Source: Paracoccaceae bacterium
GTDB taxonomy: Bacteria; Pseudomonadota; Alphaproteobacteria; Rhodobacterales; Rhodobacteraceae
NCBI GenBank assembly: GCA_014872875.1
Contig: WKFI01000019.1
Coordinates: 1 to 64,000, forward strand
DNA length: 64,000 nucleotides
Direction: 5' to 3'
Shown here: positions 8,260-15,939 of the stretch, piece by piece
Layout of the letters: each line of letters starts with the position of its first letter
Position numbering within the stretch: position 1 is the first letter of the stretch
Made by a program: the position numbers and the translations under genes
The notes under the pieces: model-generated
Seen by the model: the letters and a program-made list of their open reading frames with translations, nothing else
What the model was told of the DNA's origin: nothing
Databases searched by the model: none

Positions 8260-8871
8260 ATGTCGAAAACCGAATTCCCCCCCTCGATCACAAGCCGCCC
8301 TGTTTATGGTGAGCTTGAGGTGCGTCCGGGCAAACACCATCTGATGATCGCAGACGCCGAAGGCGCCGAAGCCATCCTTGGCCTCGCGTCCTCTGCCCCT
8401 GCTGATCTCTGGGCCCAAACGCACATTATCTATATCCCCAAATCCACGGGTGAGACTTACACCGGCGACCTTCGGGCGCTGAACCCGGCTCAGATGTATG
8501 TCGGCCCTTCTTATGAGGCCGCCAAACAGCGTATCGAAGACACCTTTGCCAAGGCACATATGGGTCTGCAGGTCTATCTGACCGGCACCGAAGGGCTGAT
8601 GGGCCAGGCCATGGCCGCCGCGATCGCAGCCGGCATCCCCCATACGGCGATCCAGACCGAACATCGCGGATCGACTGCGCGACGCATGCAATGCGTGCAC
8701 TGCAAGGGCATCACCGAAGATGTGACCACCGATCCCTTCGTCTGTTCGCACTGCGGTCTGAACCTGTTCGTGCGCGATCACTACTCTCGCCGTCTGGCTG
8801 CCTTCCAGGGTGTCTGTATCGACGCCGAAGACCCAGGCAATGTGCCGCCGCAAGTGGAGGTGTTCAAATGA
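8260..8871 (+). CDS. dmmA: Dimethylamine monooxygenase subunit DmmA
   Basis: A 203-aa protein with an alpha/beta N-terminal part and a C-terminal rubredoxin-like zinc site made by C145-x2-C148 and C162-x2-C165 (CVHC...CSHC). This matches the DmmA family, an auxiliary subunit of dimethylamine monooxygenase. The complex oxidatively removes a methyl group from dimethylamine to give methylamine. Its stop overlaps the dmmB start (ATGA, 8868-8871), so translation is coupled. No strong ribosome binding site precedes the ATG at 8260; GCAGGAACG lies 6-14 nt upstream. Confidence 0.88.
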   Translation: MSKTEFPPSITSRPVYGELEVRPGKHHLMIADAEGAEAILGLASSAPADLWAQTHIIYIPKSTGETYTGDLRALNPAQMYVGPSYEAAKQRIEDTFAKAHMGLQVYLTGTEGLMGQAMAAAIAAGIPHTAIQTEHRGSTARRMQCVHCKGITEDVTTDPFVCSHCGLNLFVRDHYSRRLAAFQGVCIDAEDPGNVPPQVEVFK

Positions 8872-9833
8872 GTGCCGGAACCGCAAAACTCAACGTCACT
8901 GTGGCCGAGGTCAAACCGATCAACGAGCTGGTGACCCGTTTCAAATTCGTCCGCACCGGTGGCGGCGACCTGCCGACTTTCTCGGGCGGCGCACATACTG
9001 TGGTGGAGATGGAGGACGGTGGTCAGACCCGCCTGAACCCCTATTCGCTGATGTCCGATCCGGCCGATCGCGGTGCCTATATGGTCTCGGTCCGCCGGGA
9101 TGATGAAGGCCGCGGCGGATCCCTCTTCATGCATAACAACGTGAAAGAGGGGATGGAGATGGTAATCTCCAACCCGGTGAACCTGTTCTCGCTGGATCTG
9201 CGCGCGAAAAAACACCTTATGCTGGCCGGTGGCATCGGCATCACGCCCTTCATCGCGCAGATGCACCAGCTGTCGCACACCAACGGTTTGTTTGATCTGC
9301 ACTATTCGGTGCGCACGGCCTCGCTGGGGTCTTATGCGGAAGAACTGCAGGCGCAGTACCCCAACCGGGTGCATGTCTATCACGACGATCAGGACGAGCG
9401 CATCAACCTGGAAGAGCTGCTGGATACCCAGCCGCTGGGCACGCATATTTATGTCTGTGGCCCCAAAGGCATGATCGACTGGGTTCACAAGACTGCCGAA
9501 GAGCTCGGCTGGCCGCGCGAAGCCGTGCATTCCGAAGAGTTCCTTGCCCCTGCTTCAGGTCAGCCTTTCGAAGTCAAGCTGGCGCAGTCAAACAAGGTCA
9601 TCCAGGTCGGCGAACACCAGTCGCTGCTGGAGGCACTGGAAGCAAACGACGTTGATGCACCGTACCTGTGCCGCGGCGGCGCCTGCGGACAATGCGAAAC
9701 CACCGTCATCGAATGCGACGGCAAGCTGGTCCACTATGACCATTGGCTGACCGACGAACAGCGCGAGGCAGGCAAGCTGATCATGCCCTGCGTGTCGCGG
9801 TTCGAAGGCAAGACACTGGTTCTGGACCAGTAA
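8868..9833 (+). CDS. dmmB: Dimethylamine monooxygenase reductase subunit DmmB
   Basis: A 321-aa phthalate-dioxygenase-reductase-type protein. Order of domains: flavin-binding barrel (RLNPYSLMS near residue 55-63), nicotinamide-binding domain (MLAGGIGITPF 118-128 and VCGPKGM 196-202), and C-terminal plant-type 2Fe-2S ferredoxin with C268, C273, C276 and C308. It passes electrons from NAD(P)H to the heme subunit. The ATG at 8868 overlaps the dmmA stop and is preceded by GGAGGTG; a longer frame beginning at 8691 is a shadow of dmmA. The 2Fe-2S cluster is intact. Confidence 0.92.
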   Translation: MSAGTAKLNVTVAEVKPINELVTRFKFVRTGGGDLPTFSGGAHTVVEMEDGGQTRLNPYSLMSDPADRGAYMVSVRRDDEGRGGSLFMHNNVKEGMEMVISNPVNLFSLDLRAKKHLMLAGGIGITPFIAQMHQLSHTNGLFDLHYSVRTASLGSYAEELQAQYPNRVHVYHDDQDERINLEELLDTQPLGTHIYVCGPKGMIDWVHKTAEELGWPREAVHSEEFLAPASGQPFEVKLAQSNKVIQVGEHQSLLEALEANDVDAPYLCRGGACGQCETTVIECDGKLVHYDHWLTDEQREAGKLIMPCVSRFEGKTLVLDQ

Positions 9834-9845
9834 GGGAGAGACGAA

Positions 9846-10892
9846 ATGACCATTCAATTCAACGACGAAACCTTCCGCGACGATTTCACCTTCCGGAACT
9901 CGCCCGAGGCTATCAAACGCTTCCCCTTCCCGTTCCACGAAGACAGCTACATGTATTCGGTGAACCTGGAGCCGCATGTCGCACTGAAACGGCCGGGCTC
10001 CCCGTTCGAATTCGCCTTTGACGTGGACGAACACTACGTCTCCGAAATGGCGGATCGAGCCAAGGTTCTGGCAGACGACCCGCTGCGTTGCCAGTCCCTG
10101 CCGCATATGACTTTGGCTGGCTGGGATCTGGTCGAATACATCATGGAGGCCAAGGCGCGGGACTATCCGGACCTGTTCGAGCTGCACAAGGACGGAGACC
10201 GCTGGCGCTGGATCAACAAACCGCTCGGGATCGACGATACCTTTACGTTCCTGGATGAAAGCACCCTGCCCTACGGTCCGATGGAATACATCACCCGTCA
10301 GACCCAAGGCGACTTTGCCTTGCTGGATCAGCGCGACGACAACCTGTGGATGGACGCCGGCATGGTGACCACCCAGGCGGACTGGAGCCTGGATTTCGAC
10401 ATCGGGATGAACTTCTTCGAATGGCACGCCCCGGTGCCCAAAGCGCATGAAATGGGCATCTTTGTCCGCGCGCTGAAATTCCTGCTGAACCTGCAGCAGG
10501 GCGCGCCGGTGCGTCGCCTGAACTGGACCATGACGGTGAACCCACTTTTGGACACCAGCCCCGAGAATTATCACAAATGGGGTGAGATGAAGTCCAAGCT
10601 GACCATGGACAACATCGGCGAGAAACAGCACCTGCGGGTCGAACTGCAAACCCTGTTCCGCCTGCCCCGGTCCAACGCGATCTGTTTCCCGATCCGCTGC
10701 TATCTGTGCAGCTTCAACGATCTGGTGAGCGTGCCGAAATGGGGCCGCCGCCTGCACCGGGTAATCCGCGATCTGCCCGAGGAGCTGGCGGAATACAAAG
10801 GCTTCATAGCCAACCGGCCGCTGATGATCGAATGGCTGTCGCAGTATGATGACGGCGCACCCACTTCGGACGGGATTTTCCCGGACGAATGA
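9846..10892 (+). CDS. dmmC: Heme-dependent oxidative N-demethylase subunit (DUF3445), DmmC
   Basis: A 348-aa DUF3445 protein of the family whose founding member uses a PAS-like fold to bind heme for oxidative N-demethylation. Visible family features are the N-terminal FPFPFHEDSYMYSVNL stretch, the central GDFALLDQRDDNLWMDAGMVTTQADWSLDFDIG block and LRVELQTLFRLPRSNAICFPIR near residue 265-285. It is probably the catalytic subunit of dimethylamine monooxygenase. It is last in dmmDABC, 12 bp after dmmB with GGGAGAG, and is followed by a canonical terminator. The exact heme ligand cannot be assigned by eye. Confidence 0.9.
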   Translation: MTIQFNDETFRDDFTFRNSPEAIKRFPFPFHEDSYMYSVNLEPHVALKRPGSPFEFAFDVDEHYVSEMADRAKVLADDPLRCQSLPHMTLAGWDLVEYIMEAKARDYPDLFELHKDGDRWRWINKPLGIDDTFTFLDESTLPYGPMEYITRQTQGDFALLDQRDDNLWMDAGMVTTQADWSLDFDIGMNFFEWHAPVPKAHEMGIFVRALKFLLNLQQGAPVRRLNWTMTVNPLLDTSPENYHKWGEMKSKLTMDNIGEKQHLRVELQTLFRLPRSNAICFPIRCYLCSFNDLVSVPKWGRRLHRVIRDLPEELAEYKGFIANRPLMIEWLSQYDDGAPTSDGIFPDE

Positions 10893-10946
10893 CCTGAACT
10901 CTTCCCAGAAGCCGGCTCCTCATCCCCTGAAGCCGGCGACTCCCTC

Positions 10947-10977
10947 CTGCCGGTGCTTCTGCATCGGCAGTTTTTTT
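10947..10977 (+). terminator. Intrinsic terminator of dmmDABC
   Basis: The stem is CTGCCGGTGC (10947-10956) with GCATCGGCAG (10961-10970), including one G-T pair, a TTCT loop and then seven Ts. It lies 55 bp beyond the dmmC stop. Confidence 0.93.
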
Positions 10978-11087
10978 ATGTGAAGGCAAAGACGGGTCGT
11001 CCCATCGCCATGCCTCGCATGGCGATGCCCGGCCCAACGGTCAGGGGGCATCTTTGATGCCTACTGACTGGCGAGAGCACCTGGTTC

Positions 11088-11744
11088 TCAGTGAGACTGC
11101 GGATAGGAGATGATCGAAAGGTACTTGGCTGGGAGCTCGACCAGAACTTCGGGGCCATGCGGAGCATCTGCGTCGAAGAACAGCGTATCGCCCGGCTTCA
11201 GTAAGAAAACCTTGTCCCCGTGACGATACTCGACCTCCCCTTCCAGCATATAGAGCATCTCGATCCCTTCGTGCTGAAAGGTCGGAAACACATCCGACGT
11301 TTCGGACAGGGTTATCAGGTACGGCTCAACAACCACGCCGCTGGCATTGGCACCGATATGGCCCAGCAGATTGTATTGGTGCCCCGCGCGGGTTCCGGCC
11401 CGCTCCATTTCCACGCCTTCACCGGCACGGGTGTGCACCGCGTCCCGCTGCTCCTCGAAGCGCCGAAAAAAGGATGTGATCGGCACGCTCAGTGCGTTGG
11501 CCAGCAATTGCAACGTGGTCAACGAAGGCGATGTGTTGCCATTTTCGATCTTCGAAAGCATTCCAATCGAAAGTCCGGTCAGATTGGCAAGTTCAGCCAC
11601 CGTGATGCCCTGTTGTCGTCGGAACGCGCGAACTTCACGACCGATCGCGACTTCTAGAACTTTTTCCGCGCCTTCACGTACGCGATGCGGGTCCTGGGAC
11701 AAATTGGATGACGCCACAGCTGACTCTTCGATTGTTTTAGCCAC
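11088..11744 (-). CDS. XRE-family regulator with C-terminal cupin domain
   Basis: A 218-aa protein. Residues about 33-90 form a helix-turn-helix (LEVAIGREVRAFRRQQGITVAELANLTGLSIGMLSKIENGNTSPSLTTLQLLANAL). Residues about 140-215 form a cupin with HEGIEMLYMLEGEVEYRHGD and a PGDTLFFDADAPHGPE segment, usually a ligand or metal site. It starts at GTG (11744) with AAGGAAG upstream. Placed between dmmDABC and the LIV-type transporter, it may control either. Members of this class often regulate amine or polyamine catabolism; the ligand here is unknown. Confidence 0.88.
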   Translation of the reverse strand: MAKTIEESAVASSNLSQDPHRVREGAEKVLEVAIGREVRAFRRQQGITVAELANLTGLSIGMLSKIENGNTSPSLTTLQLLANALSVPITSFFRRFEEQRDAVHTRAGEGVEMERAGTRAGHQYNLLGHIGANASGVVVEPYLITLSETSDVFPTFQHEGIEMLYMLEGEVEYRHGDKVFLLKPGDTLFFDADAPHGPEVLVELPAKYLSIISYPQSH

Positions 11745-11917
11745 TCTTTATCTTCCTTGTTTTTGGCTACGCACAAGTTCATGCGGGCATTGAGTACAAT
11801 TTTTCTTTCACCTCAAGCACTGGAGAGAAAAATATTTTCCTGCTGTTATCAGAATTGAAGAAATCCTTGGACCACGCAACTGTTTTTTGGCGAAATGCGC
11901 AGGCCGATTAAGTGAAC

Positions 11918-11948
11918 AAAGGCCGGCGCGCAATGCGGGCCGACCTTT
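11918..11948 (-). terminator. Likely terminator of the LIV-type transporter operon
   Basis: AAAGGCCGGC (11918-11927) pairs with GCCGACCTTT (11939-11948) with one G-T pair, extended outward by partly matching AGTGAA/TTCACT. It lies about 45 bp past the last gene of the operon. The minus-strand tail GTTCACTT is only moderately T-rich. Confidence 0.6.
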
Positions 11949-11990
11949 TCACTTCCGACGGAATCACCTGACAATGCCCATTTGGTCCAC

Positions 11991-12611
11991 TCATTCATCC
12001 AAGATCAGCAAACAGGCCCCCAGAACTTTGCGAGTTCCGTCATAGACCGTCGGCCTTTCGCCACGCCATCTGGACGCGTGTCGATGGGGCGTGGGTTGGC
12101 CATTGGTCAGTGTCCGCAGCGTTTCCTCGGTTTCCGCGGCAATACGCGAAATCCGGGTCCGAAGATTGGAATGATAGGTGTCCCGGTGGAGGGCCTCCAT
12201 CCGCAGGTGAAACAACGATGATCGGCTGCGCGGCAGAACCTGCATGTCATCGATAGCACGTGGCACGTCTTTCCAGATCTGCAAGGCCCGACACTGTTGC
12301 CGAACAGCGCGCTCCTGCTCTCCTGATGCGCGGTGAACAACAGCCAGATTGGCAGCGACCGTAGCCCGCCTCGGGTCTTTGGCGTCGAAACAGATCCGCG
12401 CGAGAATGTCAGCTTGGCGAAACAATCGCCTGGCGCGGGCACGGGCTGGTTTGCGCGGGGAGTCTGACCAGGCTTCTAGCGCACGCTCCATCACCCGTTC
12501 CCAGATGACGTCCGAGCGCCGCCACCCGGCCTCCAGGGCGACCCGCATCTCGGTGTCGGGCTTAAATCCCCAGATAAGCGGCTCGAACGTGTTCATTGTC
12601 GTGAAGCTCAT
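11991..12611 (-). CDS. Uncharacterised protein with TPR-like helices, last gene of the transporter operon
   Basis: 206 aa from the ATG at 12611, which has a GGAGGG site. The gene start overlaps the end of livF by 50 bp, so it is translated with the transporter. Residues about 20-150 are alpha-helical with a tetratricopeptide-like pattern (RRLFRQADILARICFDAKDPRRATVAANLAVVHRASGEQERAVRQQCRALQIW). There is no signal peptide or membrane segment, so it is cytoplasmic. I recognise no named family. An accessory or regulatory role for the transporter or its substrate is inferred only from the overlap. A TTTGGTCCA box lies just past its stop (11981-11989). Confidence 0.7.
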   Translation of the reverse strand: MSFTTMNTFEPLIWGFKPDTEMRVALEAGWRRSDVIWERVMERALEAWSDSPRKPARARARRLFRQADILARICFDAKDPRRATVAANLAVVHRASGEQERAVRQQCRALQIWKDVPRAIDDMQVLPRSRSSLFHLRMEALHRDTYHSNLRTRISRIAAETEETLRTLTNGQPTPHRHASRWRGERPTVYDGTRKVLGACLLILDE

Positions 12612-13269
12612 TCGCGGGTCCCTCCAAGGCTGAGTTTCCGGTTTCCAGAACATAGGCATAGTCCGCCAGTTCCAGTGCCAGTTCGGCATTCTGTTCGACC
12701 AGCACCACCGACAGGCCCTGTTCGTTGATCTCTTCGACGATCTGCGCGATCTCTTCGACGATCACGGGCGCCAGGCCCATGGACGGTTCGTCCATCAACA
12801 ACAGGCGTGGGCGGGACATCAGCGCCCGTCCGATGGCCAGCATCTGCTGTTCACCACCGGACATGGTCTTGGCCAACTGCGTACGTCGCTCGCGCAGGCG
12901 TGGGAAGCGTTTGAAGACATCCTCAAGATCGTTTTCGATTACATCCGTATCCTTGCGCAGGAATGCACCGGTGCGCAGGTTTTCCTCCACTGTCATATCG
13001 GGGAAAATCCGGCGACCTTCCGGCACGTGTGCAATCCCGTTGGCGACAATCTTGTGCGCGGGCAGATGGTCAATGCGGTGACCTTCGAACGTGATCTCAC
13101 CTGACGCGATCGGCATCATGCCGGACATGGCGCGCAAGGTGGTTGTCTTGCCTGCCCCATTCGCCCCGATGATGGTCACGATCTTGCCCGCCGGGACCGA
13201 AATCGAGATGTCCCGGATCGCGTTGATCTTGCCATAGTTGACGGCAATATTCTTCATCTCAAGCAACAT
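12562..13269 (-). CDS. LIV-type ABC transporter ATPase (LivF-like)
   Basis: 235 aa with Walker A GANGAGKTT, signature MSGGEQQMLAIGRAL, Walker B LLLMDEPSMGLAP and the switch His replaced by the usual LVEQNAELAL end of LivF proteins. It powers uptake by the HAAT-family transporter encoded by 12562-17232. The chosen ATG (13269) overlaps the livG stop by 11 bp; a frame reaching 13353 lies inside livG. The substrate is unknown. The position in a methylated-amine island and the AmiC/urea-type binding protein suggest a small amide, amine or methylated amino acid (inference). Confidence 0.92.
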   Translation of the reverse strand: MLLEMKNIAVNYGKINAIRDISISVPAGKIVTIIGANGAGKTTTLRAMSGMMPIASGEITFEGHRIDHLPAHKIVANGIAHVPEGRRIFPDMTVEENLRTGAFLRKDTDVIENDLEDVFKRFPRLRERRTQLAKTMSGGEQQMLAIGRALMSRPRLLLMDEPSMGLAPVIVEEIAQIVEEINEQGLSVVLVEQNAELALELADYAYVLETGNSALEGPANELHDNEHVRAAYLGI

Positions 13270-14026
13270 GGCGCGCGCCTCCCAAATAGGCTTCGATGAC
13301 TGCGGGATGGTTGCGGATTTCAGTTGGTCCGCCTTCGGCCAGGAACTTGCCAAAGCTCATGCAAGTGATGTTGTCACACAGTCCCATGATCGCCTGCATG
13401 TCATGCTCAACGATCAGGATTGTGATGCCATCAGCTTTCAGCCGCTCCATCAGATCCATCATCTGGCGGGTCTCTTCCGGGTTCATACCGGTGAAAGGTT
13501 CGTCCAACAGGATCACATCCGGATGGCTGGCATAGGCCACCGCCATCCCCAGCGCCCGCTGGTGGCCGTGGGACAGATCGCCAGCCTTTTCATCCAACAA
13601 CCCGTCTAGACCGAAGAACTCCAGTGCCTCCTTGGCGCGGGCCTCGGCCCCGTGCCGGTCTTCTTTGTCCCAGCCGATGATGGCCGCAAAGATGTTGGGA
13701 CGGAACGGCATATGGGTGCCGACAAGGGCATTCTCCAACACGGTCAGCTCGGCAAAGAGCGTCGAGTGCTGAAAGGTCCGCACCACACCGCGCCGGGCGA
13801 CCTCGTGCATGTGCAGGCCCGAGATATCTTCGCCTCGCAGAAGCACCTGCCCTTCGGTCGGTGTGTAAAACCCCGAGATCATGTTGAATGTCGTGGTCTT
13901 GCCTGCACCATTGGGGCCAATGAGCCCGTGAATGGTGCCGTGCTCGACTTTGAACGACAGGCTGTCTACCGCGGTCAGACCACCAAATCGCATGGTCAGG
14001 TTTTTGACTTCAAGAAAATTGGTCAT
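13259..14026 (-). CDS. LIV-type ABC transporter ATPase (LivG-like)
   Basis: 255 aa. Walker A GPNGAGKTT, the signature region DLSHGHQRALGMAVAYA (the usual LSGGQ is altered to LSHGH), Walker B VILLDEPFTGM and switch His in VEHDMQAIM. The N-terminal LEVKNLTMRFGGLTAVD is typical of LivG. It overlaps livM by 4 bp (ATGA at 14023-14026) and livF by 11 bp. It forms the ATPase heterodimer with LivF. LSHGH-type signatures are common in urea- and amide-type LIV transporters, which fits the atypical substrate suggested by the binding protein. Confidence 0.92.
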   Translation of the reverse strand: MTNFLEVKNLTMRFGGLTAVDSLSFKVEHGTIHGLIGPNGAGKTTTFNMISGFYTPTEGQVLLRGEDISGLHMHEVARRGVVRTFQHSTLFAELTVLENALVGTHMPFRPNIFAAIIGWDKEDRHGAEARAKEALEFFGLDGLLDEKAGDLSHGHQRALGMAVAYASHPDVILLDEPFTGMNPEETRQMMDLMERLKADGITILIVEHDMQAIMGLCDNITCMSFGKFLAEGGPTEIRNHPAVIEAYLGGARHVA

Positions 14027-15003
14027 TCTGCCGGGCTCCTCTGCGCGGCGCCGTTACCGGCCCGTTTCTGCGTGGCTTTCTGCACCAGGCTCTCCAGACC
14101 GTTGGGCAGGAACAGGATCGAAAGGATCATGATCGCGCCATAGATCAGCGGCCGCATCTGTTCGAGGCCCAGTTCACGCAGGACGATTTCGTTGATCACG
14201 GTCAGCACCACACAGCCCAGGATCGGTCCATAGAAGGTGGCGGTGCCGCCGACGATGGCCCAGGTCAGAACAAAGACCATCAGGTCGATGTCAAAGGCGT
14301 TGGGATTGATCGTGCCTACATAATGCGCCAGCAACGCGCCCGAGATCCCGGCAAAGCCAGAGGCAATCGCGAAAGCCAGCGTGCGATAGGCCCGTACATT
14401 CACGCCCGATGCCTGGGCCAGCTTGTCCTGCCAATGCACGGCGTGAAAGGTCAGACCCACGGGAGATTTCTCGATCCGCCACAAGATCCACAGGCAGATG
14501 ATCACAATGAAGCCCGCGAAATAGTAGTAGCTGGTCGGTTCAAAGAAATCGAACTGGTAGAAGCCGATGGAGAAATCGGGCATCGGGTCGATCCCCTTGA
14601 TCCCCTTGGCGCCCCCGAACGGATCGCGGAACCGCTTCCACAGCAGGCGGATGATTTCACCAGCCGCGAAGGAGCCAATCAGGAAGTAGAACCCCTTCAT
14701 GCGGAACAGCGGAAAGGACAACAGAACAGCGATCAAGGCTGCTGCAACCCCACCCATCAGCATGGACACGGGGACGAACACACCGAACTTCTTTGTCAGC
14801 AAGGCCGAAGTATAGGCCCCGACCCCCATGATCACCACATGCCCCAATGACCATTCCCCGGTCAGCGTCAGCAAGCGATAGGATGCCACGAGCAACACGT
14901 TGATCGTCAGGAACACCAGGATTTCCTGCTGCGAAAAGCTCAGCCCATGCGGCAGGGCGATAAGCGCGGCCAATGCCGCTATCCAGATCATAAACTTAGG
15001 CAC
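14023..15003 (-). CDS. LIV-type ABC transporter permease (LivM-like)
   Basis: A polytopic permease of about 326 aa with the LivM hallmarks GEWSLGHVVIMGVGAYTSALL, the cytoplasmic EAA-like loop ARAYRTLAFAIASGFAGISGAL and the C-terminal VGGTATFYGPILGCVVL segment. The start is uncertain. GTG at 15003 has GGGAG upstream and overlaps the livH stop; ATG at 14991 lies just past the livH stop without a clear ribosome binding site. It pairs with LivH to form the membrane channel. Confidence 0.9.
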   Translation of the reverse strand: MPKFMIWIAALAALIALPHGLSFSQQEILVFLTINVLLVASYRLLTLTGEWSLGHVVIMGVGAYTSALLTKKFGVFVPVSMLMGGVAAALIAVLLSFPLFRMKGFYFLIGSFAAGEIIRLLWKRFRDPFGGAKGIKGIDPMPDFSIGFYQFDFFEPTSYYYFAGFIVIICLWILWRIEKSPVGLTFHAVHWQDKLAQASGVNVRAYRTLAFAIASGFAGISGALLAHYVGTINPNAFDIDLMVFVLTWAIVGGTATFYGPILGCVVLTVINEIVLRELGLEQMRPLIYGAIMILSILFLPNGLESLVQKATQKRAGNGAAQRSPAE

Positions 15004-15865
15004 GGTCGGCACTCCCAAATAGGCCGGTCGGTTTTACGATCAACACGATCAGCATCAGGCACAAACCGACGATGTCAGCCAGAACGCCGTCATAGAAGGT
15101 AGTGACAAAGGTGTGGACAATTGCATAGGCGACGGAGGCAACGATGGCACCTTCCAGCGATCCGACACCGCCCACAATGATCACGATGAACGCCGTCACG
15201 ATGACCGAATGGCCCATATGCGGGTTCACCGATACCAGCGGTGCAGTCAGGGCGCCGGCGATGCCAGCCAGACCCGCCCCGATGAACATGGCAATTTTGG
15301 CGGTTTGAGTAATCGAAATCCCTTGCAGCGCAGCCGCTTCGGGATCTTGAGCCGAGGCACGCAAAGCCCAACCAAACTTGGTCTTCTTCAGGAAGTACCA
15401 AAGCGCGCTCAGCAGGACGAGGGCCGCAACGATCACGTACAAACGCGCCACGGGCAGACGAACCTTGTCCGAAAACGCTATGACCTCCTGCGTTACGGGG
15501 GGAATATGCTCCATCCGGACGCCAAAGCCCATAACCGCCAAGGCCTGAAGGATCATCAGGAAACCGATGGAGGCCACGAGCCCACCCAACGGATTATCCT
15601 TGAGCGGTCGGAATAGTGCTTTCTCCATCAGCAGCCCAAGACAGCCGACAAAGACCAGCCCGATAGCGACTGCCACAAAGAACGGCACGTGCATATCAGC
15701 GTAAAGCGCCACGATCGCGTAAGCGCCCGCCATGAAAAGTTCGCCATGGGCAAAGTTCACCACACCCATGACCCCAAAAATGAGCACAAGCCCCACAGCA
15801 ACAAGGGAAATGTAGCTCGCAGCATACACGGCGTTCAGGCCGGTCTGCGCCAGAAGTTCCAACAT
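14996..15865 (-). CDS. LIV-type ABC transporter permease (LivH-like)
   Basis: A 289-aa permease beginning LLAQTGLNAVYAASYISLVAVGLVLIFGVMGVVNFAHGELFMAG, the conserved LivH start. The C-terminal VIVGGVGSLEGAIVASVAYAI is equally typical. Eight membrane segments are likely. It follows the binding-protein gene after 74 bp that hold a strong hairpin (15895-15918), so it is probably expressed at a lower level than the binding protein. Its stop overlaps the livM start. Confidence 0.92.
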   Translation of the reverse strand: MLELLAQTGLNAVYAASYISLVAVGLVLIFGVMGVVNFAHGELFMAGAYAIVALYADMHVPFFVAVAIGLVFVGCLGLLMEKALFRPLKDNPLGGLVASIGFLMILQALAVMGFGVRMEHIPPVTQEVIAFSDKVRLPVARLYVIVAALVLLSALWYFLKKTKFGWALRASAQDPEAAALQGISITQTAKIAMFIGAGLAGIAGALTAPLVSVNPHMGHSVIVTAFIVIIVGGVGSLEGAIVASVAYAIVHTFVTTFYDGVLADIVGLCLMLIVLIVKPTGLFGSADRA

Positions 15866-15894
15866 CGGAAAGGTCTCTATATGTCAGTCGGTTT

Positions 15895-15918
15895 GCGGTG
15901 CGGTATTGGCCGCACCGC
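15895..15918 (-). other. Hairpin between binding protein and permease genes
   Basis: GCGGTGCGG (15895-15903) pairs perfectly with CCGCACCGC (15910-15918). There is no T-run on the minus strand. Such hairpins between binding-protein and permease genes usually protect the upstream message and reduce read-through. Confidence 0.7.
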
Positions 15919-15939
15919 CGTTAAGCCTGCCTGGTGGTA

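Noticed and set aside
7519-8886. 455-aa frame on the minus strand across dmmD and dmmA
   Set aside because: Antisense to two well-supported genes; no motif and no ribosome binding site.
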